Below are positions 10,234 through 21,034 of a stretch of DNA of 64,000 bases, piece by piece; positions within the stretch are counted from its first letter, which is position 1, and each line of letters opens with the position of its first letter. The stretch comes from Undaria pinnatifida (lineage: Eukaryota > Sar > Phaeophyceae > Laminariales > Alariaceae), in NCBI GenBank assembly GCA_012845835.1, contig JABAKD010000006.1:7424637-7488636 (forward strand), written 5' to 3'. The notes beneath the pieces are model-generated. The model saw only the letters and a program-made list of their open reading frames with translations, was not told where the DNA came from and searched no databases. The translations under genes and the position numbers were made by a program.

Positions 10234-11244
10234 CTTGAGCGGCAGCACCAGCCGCCGCGATATTGTATTTAGGTGATGAAATATATTTGCTTCAGTTACA
10301 TTTGATAGCGAGACTAGAGCGAGCCGGGGTTGTCGGAGGTGATTAGGAGGAAATGTTGGTCCTCCTGGCGTTGTCGAGCTGGTTTTGGGGCGAGGGTGCT
10401 GACAGGGAGAGGAAAGCGGAACTCGGATATTCGACACAAGTGACAAATCTGTCACTTGCCTTCGTGTAGATACGTAGCTGCTGTGCATCCAAGGCGTTGC
10501 GGGGCAATATTCGGGGTAATATGTACCGCTTCGGGCCAATAAGTGTCGCTTCGGGGTGATTTCGGGGTAATTTTCGCCCGCAAAGCGGCCACTCTCACCG
10601 ATTTTTTTCTTGGCACCGGATTTCAATGCTTCTCGACCGTGCGGTTCTTCTCAACTTTTTTTCGCGTTCCAACGCTCAAAAAACAAGCGAGAAAAGGTGG
10701 GGGTCACGCTGTTGGAAAATTTAACCGGACAGACCATATAAAACACAAATAAATGCCGTAGTTGACGTGGGGTACAATAATATCCGTTGTGATAAATCTA
10801 CTAACGACAGTACATTTGGAACGAAAACTACCACGGTATCATGCTCTTATCTGCCAAACACACAAAAACCGGCTATCGCATGTCAACCAGGCATGCTACT
10901 ACAACACTAGTATAGTTCACTGATACCGCCGGTACCACAGCGCCGTGGAAATATAAATTGGACTGACAATGAACCGATTTGTATGCGCCTGCACACAGGA
11001 AACTGGAACATGTCGGCCCCTTCTGCTGTTAACTGCATGTCGTGATGACGATCTTGCCGCGATCTTGAAACGCTCCCACGCTTTTCAGCCGAGTTCGCAC
11101 GTCGCATGCCTCCAATATTATGATGTACGCCCTGCGTTTTTCTTTGTTTTTCGTGCCGCATCAAAATAGTACCGCTATGCTGCCCGTTTTACTTTGACGC
11201 CGCTGATGCGCATCTCAGGCGATACGAACGGAACGGAAACGATC
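10234..11244. other. Unassigned sequence
   Basis: Contains a short cluster of CGGGGTAAT/TTCGGGG direct repeats at 10497-10572. If the exon above is real, its 3' UTR would lie here. Nothing else is recognised. Confidence 0.35.
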
Positions 11245-12197
11245 TTGCTGGTGCCCCCCCGTTTCAGCATTCCGGCATATCCCACGCCTCCTTCATTCAG
11301 TACCATCATCATCTCGGTGTTGTCCGTGCCACTGTTTTGGTATTGTATTTCCTGGCGTTCTCGCGACTTGTTTAGGTAGCCTCGGTTTCCCGTTTTACAG
11401 TTCGACCAAAGAAAGGCTTTACGCTAGCCTCCTAGGTCCCACATTACGGGGCCCTCGCTTCCATTCATTGTATCTCAGCGTGACTGGGTCTTTCTCTTTT
11501 GCCTTTCCACCAATGGTCGCACGTCAACCTCCCAGGTCCAACGTTGCGGACCCTGCCATTGCCTTAGGCAGTGTTTTTTTTCCCCTCTTGTTTCAGGCTC
11601 TGTACCTTCTGCTGTTCGACCAATGGCCTGACGCTTGCGTACATCTTCGCGTATTGGTTGTTTCCCTCAAGCCGTCCAACCGATGGCCCCACGTTAGCCT
11701 TCCATGTCCAACATTGCGGACCCTGACAATAGTTTAGGTTGTGTTCCTTGCCTTCTCTCTCGTCTTTCGGCAAATGGCCAGACCGCCCGCCCCTTTGGCC
11801 CCGCGCTTCTGGCCCTAAATTTGTCTGGCATTCAAAGCGTGGCACGTGTTCCTTTTTTCCCCCTTCTGACTTTGTTTCCGCATCTATGCCTTTCTCTTGT
11901 TTCCCTTCGAATCCTTGCGCTCAGTGGCCTGGCTCTTCGTGTTTTCGCAGGCCGATTGCTACTGTTATACCGTAGGTACATACCCTTTCTCGAGCTCTCA
12001 CGCTCTCACGGTTGTGAGCTCCATCACAGGGCTGCATGCCTTAGCCTCACTATTACGAGGCGTGGGGGAATCTATAGCCTCGTTTTCGTTTGTTTCGAAT
12101 AGCCGTGTCTTCGATCCTCTTTCCAATTTCTGGATGTTTTGTTGACATATCTTATTTGCCGTGTGATCTGCATCTGCGACTTTTCAGGGTGGTCTAA
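11245..12197 (+). mobile_element. 3'-internal segment of a large LTR-type element (relative of 39300-40230)
   Basis: About 950 bp is collinear with 39300-40230, sharing blocks such as GTTTCCCGTT, AGCCTCCTAGGTCCCACATT, CGACCAATGGCC, TACCGTAGGTACATACCC and TTTCGTTTGTTTCGAATAGC. It is built from imperfect tandem units of roughly 130-170 bp. It ends with AGGGTGGTCTAA (12186-12197) directly before TG, the same polypurine-like motif that precedes the LTR at 40231. Sequence after 12198 does not match the 40231 LTR, so the adjacent LTR is from another subfamily or has been lost. Confidence 0.7.
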
Positions 12198-12415
12198 TGT
12201 TATGGAGTGCCCTCCGTACATGAATAGTCTATATATATATTCGACGTGAAACCATGTCATGGTTGAGGTGAAACCACGTGAAATTGGATGTCACGACATC
12301 AAGGCCATCATAGATGGGCAACAATGTAAGTGACGATGGTCCAGGCTGGACACCCCCCCCATCGTCACTGCCCACAACTCTGCTTTGTTTGTCTCTGAGT
12401 GTCCTTTTAGGGTAA

Positions 12416-13159
12416 GGGCCCGTCCAAACGACGAAAAACAAACGAAAAGCAGAACTGAAGAACAGCCGAGTGTCACTGGTCAGATAGCAGAAACTAGCAG
12501 CAGAGATGCCGATAAACCCGTTTTGCTTTTTCGTTTTTTGAATCCCAAAACCATTGAAAATAAACGAAATGGGGTAAAAGAAAAAAACGAAATAATATGG
12601 GATAAACAGCGCGAAGAGGAACATAGATAGGGTGACCGGTGCGCAGGCGCACGGTGCGCGGGGTAATGCGTGAGGCTGCCACGGTGCTTGTCCGCCGTCG
12701 AAGCCAGCATATATGGGTAGGGTATGACCAAGGGGTGGCTATGCAAGTAACCAGAAGGTCAGGACGTGGCTGTGGCGAGATTTTTTTCTATGAGGGTGCC
12801 ACCCAGTAATCCAACGGCTGCCGACAAACAACCATGACCAAAACCCAACTTCTAGAGCACTCCCGGGGGAACAGGTTGGACCACGAGCACCGCCTACTCT
12901 CAGGGGTGCCTCGGGTGTGCGAGATGGATGTGCTCAGCCGCGTCGTTGGGTGCATTCGCCGCGAATCGGGGTGCTGTGACGGTTGAATTCTTCTGTCACC
13001 GCGATGTTTAGCGTGGAAGATAAACAATTTCTATTTTTTTTCCAGTTTTTTTTGGGTGGGTGTCGTTTGGAATGAACATGCTTTTTGTATATAAAAACGA
13101 AGCTATCTTCCCTTTTTTTTTCTCTTTTTTCGTTTTTTTTTCCTCGTTTGGACGGGCCC
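12416..13159. mobile_element. PIF/Harbinger-like non-autonomous TIR element
   Basis: The termini are perfect inverted repeats, GGGCCCGTCCAAACGA at 12416 and TCGTTTGGACGGGCCC ending at 13159, with weaker A-rich similarity further inward. Both sides are flanked by TAA (12413-12415 and 13160-13162). A 3-bp TWA target duplication and GGGCC-type ends are typical of PIF/Harbinger. The 744-bp body has no recognisable transposase, so the element would depend on one elsewhere. Confidence 0.75.
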
Positions 13160-13329
13160 TAAAATTAATAATGCCAGCCTTGCGTCTAGACAGCGAGCCA
13201 TGAGAAAAGATGAAAAAAGACACCGGAAACATGTGGAGAACGCTTCCCAACACCGACGAAACCCTACATCCCCCCCGCGGGATATCACAACTTTTTACTA
13301 CTATTATTAACAACTACAAATACACCGCG

Positions 13330-13450
13330 TACAGCTGTGTGATCGGGCATTTCGCTTGGACTTTTGCAAGTTGTGTGTGATACCCCGATCGCACGTGTTA
13401 CGGGGTATGGATGTCGTCAAGAAGGATGTAGGTCATCGGCGACTTTTTGC
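13330..13450 (-). repeat. R1 dispersed repeat, short diverged copy
   Basis: Contains TTGCAAGTTGTGTGTGATA, CCCCGATCGCACG and GGATGTAGGTCATCGGCGAC, matching the minus-strand order of R1. Only about 120 bp is preserved. Confidence 0.6.
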
Positions 13451-14394
13451 GTCAGATGAGGAGCTACCCGTTGTCGTTGTGTCGCACGGCATTATTATTA
13501 GTCGTGCCATACCTAGACCATGGGATTTTTCGTCGGCTTGCGATTCCATTTTGTTTCAAAGTCAGATTGGGCAGATTGAGTCAGATTGGGTGAGGTATAC
13601 AGGCACGCTCTAGTGTATGTAGTAGTCACGACCCTCTCTCAGAAGAGTTATCCCACCGCAGGAGCTGCACTTTTTTGGGCCAAGCGTTTCCGAACGCTTA
13701 GGGGTTGAGCTCCTCAAGTAAGCGTGGAGCTATCGGTTGGTACAACAAGTTTTCGAGCGTGTCTATTTTAGCACTAGCATAGAAACGTTTTTTGGCGTTC
13801 GTTGTGCGAACGAATGCCTTCGAATTTCGGGTGAGATATTGAGCGAGCTCTAGCGTATGCCCCCCAGCGCAAGTGTTAGGAGCCCAGAAAATTTTTGAGA
13901 ATCTGCTTAATCCCTAGCGTGAGAAGACTCGATTTTTTTTCGTGCTACCTCTAACGTAGCACGGTTCGTGTGCAGAAGCGAAGCCCACCAGCACTTGCGC
14001 TGTACCCCAACATACGCTTCCACCAAACCTTGATGATGTATGCCGTTGCTTCTGCTGCTACTTCCGTGTTCTCCTTATCGGCTGTACCCACTCACTGGTT
14101 GGTGTGTGGTGGACTGAGCCGGAATTAGTTTCACGAGTGGACTCTCATGGTGATATGAAGCGCACGGGGCACATGAAAACATCCAGCAGCGTACAGAAAT
14201 GGAAGATGTATCATTTGGTCCAATGAGCGGACTATTTTTCACAAGGCCCGAGGTCCATGTGAATGTCCCCCGGACAAAACATACCTGTTGTTTTCACGTG
14301 CACCCACATGATTACGTACCCAGCTCGTACTCCTCGTACCCTCAGCACTCCTCCCCGCGTTTTGATCGATTGTTTTGATCATTCCCGCACTAAA
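13451..14394. other. Unassigned sequence with an isolated MITE-A terminus
   Basis: A single MITE-A-like terminus, CGTGCTACCTCTAACGTAGC, lies at 13941-13960. Its partner may be decayed near 13650. Small hairpins (GCGTTTCCGAACGC at 13687, GCGTTCGTTGTGCGAACG at 13795) are present. No gene is seen. Confidence 0.4.
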
Positions 14395-14660
14395 ACGCGT
14401 GCTACGATAGAAGGAGAGAGACGTAGAGAAATTCGGCGGAAACGATTTCTGAACGACGGGGAACCTTAAGCCCCAAATTGTCGGAATTTTCGTCAACGTT
14501 GTTTTGCAAAATGTTTCGTTGCTTGCCTAATAAACAGGAGATTCGGATCGAATTGATCATCGGGTGGACAGAACGTTTGGCTTTCTTCGAAACAGGTTTT
14601 CGGTGAAGAATAAAGCTGCTCAATAGGTTAGGTTCACCTCTACCGTACGTAGCATGCGTC
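14395..14660 (+). mobile_element. MITE family A, copy 2, just upstream of the secreted-protein gene
   Basis: The left terminus is ACGCGTGCTACGATAG (14395-14410) and the right is CACCTCTACCGTACGTAGCATGCGT (about 14634-14658). Internal blocks match copies 1 and 3. The position equivalent to the nested insertion of copy 1 is an uninterrupted TTAA here (14466-14469). It ends about 85 bp before the next start codon, so it may contribute promoter or 5' UTR sequence to that gene. Confidence 0.75.
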
Positions 14661-14743
14661 GTTAATCCTCCCTCCTACAATTCATCTCTATCCCCCTCGC
14701 GTTCTCTCGCGTACGCGTGGTTTCAGAAAAGCCGTAAAATTCA

Positions 14744-15310
14744 ATGGCGATGTCGGGAAATTCCAACAAGATCTTTGGCATCAAGGCCCTCGCGACTGCC
14801 CTGATCACAAGCCTCGCCATCAGCGTGCATCACGCGAAGGCCACAGAGATGGTCGCGGTCAACACGACCGAAGACGTGTCGACCTTGTCGAGTTGCTCGA
14901 CCGAATTTTACGCTTGCTATTGGAACTCGACCTGCTACGATTGTATTCTAAATGCGACGGATGACTGCGATGACAGTTACCGCAGGTGTTACGGGCTGTG
15001 GGAAATCCTGTGCTGCATGTACGGAACGTCGCCCGCCTGCGCTGCCAACGAGGCGCTCTTAGAATACGTCGGTGCGTGCATTGGCCACTGGGTTGAACGA
15101 TTTTTGCTTCCGAGAAAAGCAGAACAATCGTTCCCAACAAACAGTACGAATGAGTCCATCAGGAAGGCGGCGGTGTGCCAGAGCTTTACGACCGGTTTAT
15201 CGGGCGAAGCCGCCTTCTTCCTTCCAGTGTATGAGTGCAATTCCTCCCCAGTTGCGCCAAGCAAATTTGATCGCCTTGTACCGGTATACCACTTTGCGCA
15301 GACCGCTTAA
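14744..15310 (+). CDS. Secreted Cys-rich glycoprotein, family unknown
   Basis: A 188-residue intact open frame with an ATG in good context (TTCAATGGCG). Residues 1-34 form a signal peptide: a basic n-region, hydrophobic IKALATALITSLAISV, and likely cleavage after AKA. The rest has 12 cysteines (51, 58, 64, 67, 75, 82, 90, 91, 99, 112, 145, 165) and six N-glycosylation sequons (N40, N61, N70, N133, N136, N166), so an extracellular or vacuolar disulfide-rich protein is inferred. The cysteine core (51-112) resembles no family I can name. GC-rich codon use contrasts with the flanks. The frame may be the first part of a longer gene: 1.4 kb downstream is an exon-like segment for another Cys motif and a hydrophobic tail. 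No operon-like neighbours; MITE-A ends just upstream. Confidence 0.75.
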   Translation: MAMSGNSNKIFGIKALATALITSLAISVHHAKATEMVAVNTTEDVSTLSSCSTEFYACYWNSTCYDCILNATDDCDDSYRRCYGLWEILCCMYGTSPACAANEALLEYVGACIGHWVERFLLPRKAEQSFPTNSTNESIRKAAVCQSFTTGLSGEAAFFLPVYECNSSPVAPSKFDRLVPVYHFAQTA

Positions 15311-15534
15311 TTGGAAAACCTCTCACGATCTATGGGACTGAAAGCTGGGGTTTAGTATAATAAGCAGGAGGAGCGGCTAGAAGAATGTGTGGATCTACTC
15401 CCTTGATTGGTCGTACCATGTTGCGGCCAGGTCCAGCAGCCTCTTGGACGCGCGGGAGTTCACAAGGACACTCGTTCTACGGATAGAGATAACGGTTTTG
15501 TTCCAGAACATTTCTGCTCGACGGGTTGTTGAAT

Positions 15535-15790
15535 TAAGGCGACTAAAGCAACTAAGGAAACAAAAGCAAGTGAAGTGACTGAATCATCAGAAGCAACTAA
15601 AGCGAACAAAGCAAACAAAACAACCAAAGCAACTAATAATATAGCAACAAACGCAACGACAAAAACTAACGCAACTAACTATCGTGGCTAGAGAAGCTAA
15701 TAAAATACATCTATACATCTAAATAAAGCAGTTAAACCAGCCAAGGCAACTAAAGTAACTACTACAGCAGTGATAACTACACTACTACCC
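15535..15790 (+). repeat. Degenerate AGCAACTAA-type short tandem repeat
   Basis: About 250 A-rich bases built from drifting copies of AGCAACTAA/AACAAAGCAA with a period near 9-12 bp. No coding capacity. It lies in the putative intron or 3' flank of the 14744 gene. Confidence 0.75.
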
Positions 15791-16377
15791 AAAATCGTTC
15801 GAAGGTCTTGTGTTTTGCGTCCTATATCTAGCTAGGCTGTTGGAATATTCATCGGGGTGCGCTTGCTTTCGTTTTTCTCGAAGACAGTAGGTAGGTGGGT
15901 GAGGTGGAGAGCTGCCCATATGAGGTGCCACCGGAAAACTAGGTACCGCCCCTCTCGTAGCATGTGTCGTCAGGAGGCCAGCCTCATTAACGCTGTCGTA
16001 TTCCGTTTCGGTCTCAGAGTGCCGGCATTCTTGAGTTTTCGCGCTTGATACATTGTTATTCTTGCTATTCCTCTTGTTATTTTGTCTGCCATCTGACCAT
16101 GTGCAGTATGATGAGCTTCGACGTCGATCACTCATAAACACACCAGGAAAGTGGAGAAAAAACACAACGGAAACCCATTAGTCTAAACAGGGAACGTATG
16201 CTTGAACTCTAGTTCCATTCTGTGCCTACTTCTGACTTAGTGTCGCTGTGATTCGCTCAGCTGCTTTCGCTCCACCTTCCATCTCATTGCATACTCATCT
16301 ATTTTCTACTCTTGAACCATAGCCCGCGTCCAGGCTCCATCCCCAAAACATTATTTTGTGTTTTCTATCATTACTTT
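15791..16377. other. Unassigned sequence
   Basis: Nothing recognisable. It lies between the secreted-protein frame and a SINE fragment and could be intronic if the locus continues to 16837. Confidence 0.35.
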
Positions 16378-16512
16378 TACTTCCAAGCCCGGACAGGCCG
16401 TGGTCACAGGAGTCATCCCCTTCCCCCCCTCGATGTGTTCCTTCTTTTTATCGCGCACGGTGTTCCGCAATCCCACTGCTTGTTGGTTTTTGCATCGAGT
16501 TACAGCACGAAT
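16378..16512 (-). mobile_element. SINE-1, truncated and diverged minus-strand copy
   Basis: On the plus strand it reads ACAGGCCGTGGTCACAGG, then TTTTTATCGCGCA, then CAATCCCACTGCTTGTTGG and CATCGAGTT. This is the reverse complement of the SINE-1 body at 8985-9115. The tRNA-like head is missing. Confidence 0.75.
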
Positions 16513-16685
16513 CCCTTCCGTCATGTACCCACTTCCGGCTTACTGTAATTATTTCGCGCTATTCCATCAGCAGCTGCCTTTCTTTCCTTGCTCCCCCGTT
16601 ATTTGTAGTTTCATACGCGCTCGTCTGCGTTTTCCTCTTCACCCTAGACTATTGCTTCGCCTTTTGCCGCTGCTCCGTCGACCAG

Positions 16686-16837
16686 AATGTTACCATTATG
16701 CAGATACCGAAGACTGCCCCGCAGATGAACTCTGCAGTGGCGCCACGAGCTCCACCCCCTCGTCGGTAGCTGGTGTGGCCGGCTCCGTGGCCATGTTAGG
16801 CCTGCTGGTGGCTGCGGTTGGTATGATGATCGATTAG
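16686..16837 (+). CDS. Candidate terminal exon: Cys motif plus hydrophobic C-terminus
   Basis: The frame reads CYHYADTEDCPADELC, a Ser/Thr/Pro spacer, then the hydrophobic segment AGVAGSVAMLGLLVAAVGMM and a stop (16835-16837). A plausible acceptor (GACCAG) precedes it after a pyrimidine-rich stretch. A Cys-rich end with a C-terminal hydrophobic segment suits a membrane- or GPI-anchored secreted protein, so it may be the last exon of the gene starting at 14744; that link is inference. Sequence similar to the hydrophobic segment recurs twice downstream, which supports a coding origin. Confidence 0.45.
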
Positions 16838-16867
16838 AATAGCCGATAAACCAATAAAGTAGGTTGT

Positions 16868-17165
16868 CCCCTTTTAAGGGATCCTATTAATAATCGTAGT
16901 GCGTTGGGGCGGGAAGGTTCCTTACCTAGCCAGGTTGGGCACATCGGGCACTTTGGGAGCACATTATTCGCTTTATAGCAATCCATGTGGCGTTTATGCA
17001 AGCGAAAGACGGTATATTGACCACTCGTGGCCTCTTACTGAGTGTTGGGTCCAGGTTAAGGAACCTGGTCCCTTAGAGTGCGAAAAAACGATGCTCAGCA
17101 ATAAATATGAGATGGCTATAGACTATATGCCGTGTTTTTCTCGTTTCGCGATCCCTTAAAAGGGG
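16868..17165. mobile_element. 298-bp TIR element with TTAA inside its termini
   Basis: The ends are the perfect 16-bp inverted repeat CCCCTTTTAAGGGATC (16868-16883) and GATCCCTTAAAAGGGG (17150-17165). Each end carries TTAA (16874-16877 and 17156-17159), so it may be a piggyBac-type insertion of 16878-17155 into a partly palindromic site. No coding capacity. It separates the terminal exon from the first of its decayed copies. Confidence 0.65.
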
Positions 17166-17168
17166 CTA

Positions 17169-17234
17169 CGTGCTGTGGTCGGCTCCGTGTGCGTGGTAGA
17201 TCCGCTGTTCGCTGCGGTTGGCATGATGAAGTAG
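17169..17234 (+). pseudogene. Decayed tandem copy 2 of the hydrophobic C-terminal exon
   Basis: Nucleotides GTCGGCTCCGTG, then CGCTGCGGTTGGCATGATGA and TAG, match the end of the 16686-16837 exon (GCCGGCTCCGTG, GCTGCGGTTGGTATGATGA, TAG). An internal TAG breaks the frame and the upstream Cys part is absent. Confidence 0.6.
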
Positions 17235-17363
17235 TAGTTCTTACGACGACGGCCATGGTGCGAGGTGGGGTACTTTTTTCTTGCATAGTCAGCCGTAGTC
17301 GTATGACAATAGACCCTCGCATCCCTGCACTGCCAGGACGCCTCATTATCGCGGAACCCCCGT

Positions 17364-17429
17364 ACTGCTGTGGTCGTCTCCGTATCCGTTGTAGGCCTGC
17401 TGGTGGCTGCGGTTGGCATGATGCAGTAG
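17364..17429 (+). pseudogene. Decayed tandem copy 3 of the hydrophobic C-terminal exon
   Basis: Nucleotides GTAGGCCTGCTGGTGGCTGC and GGTTGGCATGATGCAGTAG closely match the same part of the 16686-16837 exon. It lies 195 bp after copy 2. A TAG at the start of GTAGGCC breaks the frame relative to copy 1. Confidence 0.6.
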
Positions 17430-18077
17430 TTTTTATGACGGTAGCCACGGTGGGGCGGAATACTCATCATGCCAAATGAACAAGAAGAAGAAAGTGCGAT
17501 TCGACCCTACGTGGGAAGAGGCAACATAATCTTCATTCTATCGTTCAACCTCTCCATCCCGTTGCTAGATTTACAATTCACCACTACTACTACGTCAGCA
17601 TTAACCGCACTCAGTCACTTCTTCGACATCATACTTTACCTACAATATAGTAGGTATTGTTGTGCGATATTTTACTACGAACATGAAGTGGATGGCAACG
17701 ATTAGACTATGGGGACAACGCACTGACCCCCTTTTGATCAAACCTCTAAAAGATGCCCTACGGCCTTTATTTAGACCAGATCCGAGGTAAATAATAATTT
17801 TCTAAAAATAACAGTCCTTACAAAGAAAGGCTCACTTTTCAACAAGGAAAAAACCTACATGGTCTAGACTAGACGCCTTTTACTATTTATCTAGCTGCTG
17901 CTGTTGTTGGTGGAGATAAATGGGGAGGATTTGTGACAACACGATAAAAGTGCATAGTAGTAGTAGTAGCAAAAACAACAACAGCAGCAACAAATAAATA
18001 ACATTATTAGCACAAAAAGGTCATCCATCTACTTTAAGACAAGGTGGTAATCATTGTCAGGGACGTACACATTAGTA
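17430..18077. other. Unassigned AT-richer sequence
   Basis: No gene is recognised. Short AGT and AAC triplet runs occur near 17955-17995. Confidence 0.4.
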
Positions 18078-18390
18078 GCCGGTCGCCCCGGTGGCGTATC
18101 AGGTTATCCTCGAGCCTGTATAGGTCAGTTTCGTGAGTTCGAGCCCCGCCGAGTGCATACTCGTATAAATTCGTTGGGACTTTTTTCTTGCGCACAAATT
18201 GACTTGCGGAAAGCGCGAGAGCGTGAGTTAGCAACACTCGATGAACAGTCGACGAGCAGTGGGATTGCTGAACCCTATGCGCGATAAAAACTGAAGGCAA
18301 GAACCGGGGGGGAGAAGGGACGACACCTGTGACCACGGCTTGTCCAGAAGCTGGAAAGTAAAGTGTGAGTGAAAGAAAGAAAAGAAAAAC
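18078..18390 (+). mobile_element. SINE-1, full-length copy
   Basis: Head GCCGGTCGCCCCGGTGG, A-box-like TGGCGTATCAGG, B-box GAGTTCGAGCC, and a body collinear with 8841-9157. It ends in a purine-rich AAAGAAAGAAAAGAAAAA tail. Divergence from the 8.8 kb copy is low apart from a few substitutions and indels. Confidence 0.85.
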
Positions 18391-18689
18391 ATCAGGACGA
18401 ATCGATATTTTATGCCAGTTTATCCACATACAAGTCAAAAACTAATAGAAAACACTAGACTTATCTTGATAAAATCCAAGTCAATCGACACCTGTCTTTG
18501 GACTGATTCTAGTAGAAACCGACCCTGCACCCTTACAATCAATGTCTACCCAAACGGCATTTATAATCCAAACGTTATAAAGAAAATCAAATAATGGTTC
18601 GATCAGAATATCTGCACGTTGTTCCTTGTTGAACCTTTTCAACCTTGTTGAACCTATTCAACCGAACGAAACCGTTTTCGACCTCACCA
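18391..18689. other. Flank of the copia element, 3' side
   Basis: Contains CTTGTTGAACC-type short repeats near 18620-18660. The 3' LTR of the copia element would be expected here but I cannot find its partner. Confidence 0.35.
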
Positions 18690-19067
18690 ACTATCGAGTG
18701 ATACGGAACCGCACGTCGATGTGCTTGGCCTTTGGCGAGCTAAGTTTTTTTTTGGGCAAAATGATGGCCCCTTTTCGTTGTCTATGAACACCTCGAAGTA
18801 CTTCTCCGACAGAGATGGAACGACGTAAGACAGCACCGATTTCATAAACACCTCCCTAACTCCATCCCCGAGCACCACGTATTCGGCCTCGGTGGTCGAA
18901 AGAGTTACGATATTCCGTGTGCTGCTTCCCCAGCTCACTACTCTGAGTTTCCGAGGGTGATATCTACTCCCGTACCTCCTGTTGTCTGTCTTCTCTGTGT
19001 ATTTTGCTGCTGGATACACTGACAACCCCAATCCCGACCCCCGTTCATACGTAAGGCCACGGATCAT
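18690..19067 (-). pseudogene. Copia RNase H domain
   Basis: The minus-strand frame contains LRVVSWGSSTRNIVTLSTTE followed by AEYV, the conserved SSK-VALSSTEAEY block of copia RNase H. Further on, in another frame, AKHIDVRFR (near 18715-18740) matches the terminal SKHIDVRYHF motif. A frameshift separates the two. Confidence 0.85.
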
Positions 19068-19073
19068 TATTTC

Positions 19074-20110
19074 TCAGCAAAAGTTCGATGACAAGTGTTC
19101 GATAATCATGAGAACCGCGTTGCAGTGCTTTGCGGTTGCACTGTGGGAGTGACGCGCCACAGCACGCACAGTGTTGGCGATATTTGACCTTGACATGACT
19201 GTCAGCCACATTAGGCCTCCAACAGCCTCCCCGTAGGCCCAAGTGCCATCAGAGTCGCCCTCCACCCTCGTTCCTAAGTCCGCACCTGGGTAATCGAGGT
19301 AGAGGGAAGTCGTGGTCACGTCGAATCGCCTCGCAAGGGTCTCAGCGAAGAAAACAGTCAAAACGGTGCTGAGCTTACTCGTCTCCAGGTCCTGCGTTCG
19401 CGCACACCCCATATAGAAATAAAGCTTTCCGAGGCCGTGCGTCGCGAAATCCTCGTTGCGCACCACGACTATCTTGTCAATTTCATCCCTCGGATCAGCT
19501 GCCGCCATATCGTCTATATGGACAATCAAGACCGATACTACCTATACCTCCCGAATTGGACGAAACACGCAGAGGTCAGTTTTGCACTGCTCCATACCAT
19601 ACCCAGTAACCAACTTCACAGCCGGTGGGTCGTTCCACAACAGTCCACGCTGTCTCAGGCCATAAAAAGCCTCTTCGAGACGCACAAACTTGTCAGACAG
19701 TTCACCACTTCCACCAGGAAGCTTCATGTACACGCAATCCAAGCCAGCCATTGCGAACGCCTGTGCAACATTTATTAATAGGTGGTACGCCTGTACTTCA
19801 GATCATTGGCAACAACCGTCACAATCTTGGCTGATGCCGCAACGGGAGTGGGTGCGAACGTTTGAAGATAGTCCGTACCCACTCTATGCATAAAACCCTT
19901 TGTAAGAAGCCTAGCCTTCGTTTTAGCGATCAACCCTTCCTTGTCAGACTTGTAAGACAGCACCCCCCTACTGTAGACCCAACGGCCTTTTCCATTCGGG
20001 TAGCTTGTCCAACACCGTCAATGCCTTCGATTCTGCAAGTACCTGCGTTTACTTATCCATAGTCTGGTACCACGCCTCCAAATATCGCGACCGGTTTACA
20101 CCTGCTACCG
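19074..20110 (-). pseudogene. Copia reverse transcriptase
   Basis: Three frames together give the copia RT order. YKSDKEGLIAKTKARLLTKG with TFAPT lies at about 19850-19963. VYMKLPGG with GLRQRGLLW lies at about 19640-19735. VHIDDM, the catalytic DD box, is at about 19507-19523, followed by ETLARRFDV and GGLMWLTVMSRSNIA. The start of the domain (EAWYQTMDK) is near 20070. Frameshifts at about 19540 and 19760 and stops near 20000 inactivate it. Confidence 0.9.
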
Positions 20111-20254
20111 TTGCAGACGGTACCTCTGCTTCGCTAACAGGACCACTGGGCATGCAAAACTCAGACCCCCCTTGGGTTTCGTGGGCGACCATGGTGAACT
20201 CGTCGATGTTGCTCACGAGCTAGAGGAAGTTGCGCTGATTTCGTCTGCCATTCG

Positions 20255-21030
20255 TTACAGCGCCAGAGCGCCTGATGGCTCGTCGGGCTTCCAGGGGCTT
20301 GAGGAGGTCATCGAGTCCGACAACTCGCAAAACTCGCAGCCTCCGAAACCTTCATCCGAATCAATTTCCTCCCCCTGCCGTACCAAGTCAACCGGAAAGG
20401 CGTGTGAAGAGCCCGACGCAGGTTCCTCGGCACGATTATGTTTCCCGCTTCTTCTCCGCGACGCGAAGATCCCCGCCGTGTACAAGCCCTGCAGCCTGCG
20501 CGCTCCCCCCTTGGGCAAATCAGCGGCTGGTTCATCGACGGGAACGGCGCAGGTACTGTCGTTGCTGCTGCCGCTGCTGCTGCTGTTGCCGCTGCTGCTA
20601 GTACTGTTGCTGGAGTTGCTGCTGAGACCGGATGAGGGGCTATACATATTGCCTCCCCCCGATCGATCCCCTGCACGACGCTTCAGTCTTCGGCGTCTCA
20701 TCGTCGGTGACGTCGATGTCGTCAGCAGCTCCGCTCCAGCCGACCCACGTTACGTCGAGGTTGTCGTCGTCATCCTGAGGCGCATCCTCGCCCCCACCAT
20801 CTGAACGGGACGTGCGCTCCATTCCCTCGCCAGTGTCAACGCCGGTTCCCCCCCCCTCAACGGGCGTACAGGGGTCGTCTGCTCAGGAGACGAATGGAGA
20901 GGGGGTGGCACACATTGCCAGGTGAATTGCGGGAAAGTAGTACTTAACCGCTCCTTCCAGCGTAAACACGTACGCAATCTTTAGCATGGCTGTACTTCGG
21001 GCCACAGAGGAGTATTAACCGGTAATGGCA
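20255..21030 (-). pseudogene. Copia integrase-RT linker (low complexity)
   Basis: Between the integrase core and RT lies a Ser/Asn- and Asp-rich frame with an acidic GGGEDAPQDDDDNLD segment. The Ser/Asn run comes from a GCTGCTGCC-type trinucleotide patch near 20555-20625. Copia polyproteins carry a poorly conserved linker at this position, so it is annotated by position. Confidence 0.6.
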
Positions 21031-21034
21031 CGCC

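Noticed and set aside
10015-10626. 213-codon minus-strand frame opposite the terminal exon
   Set aside because: It looks like a shadow of the plus-strand coding frame and has no motif.
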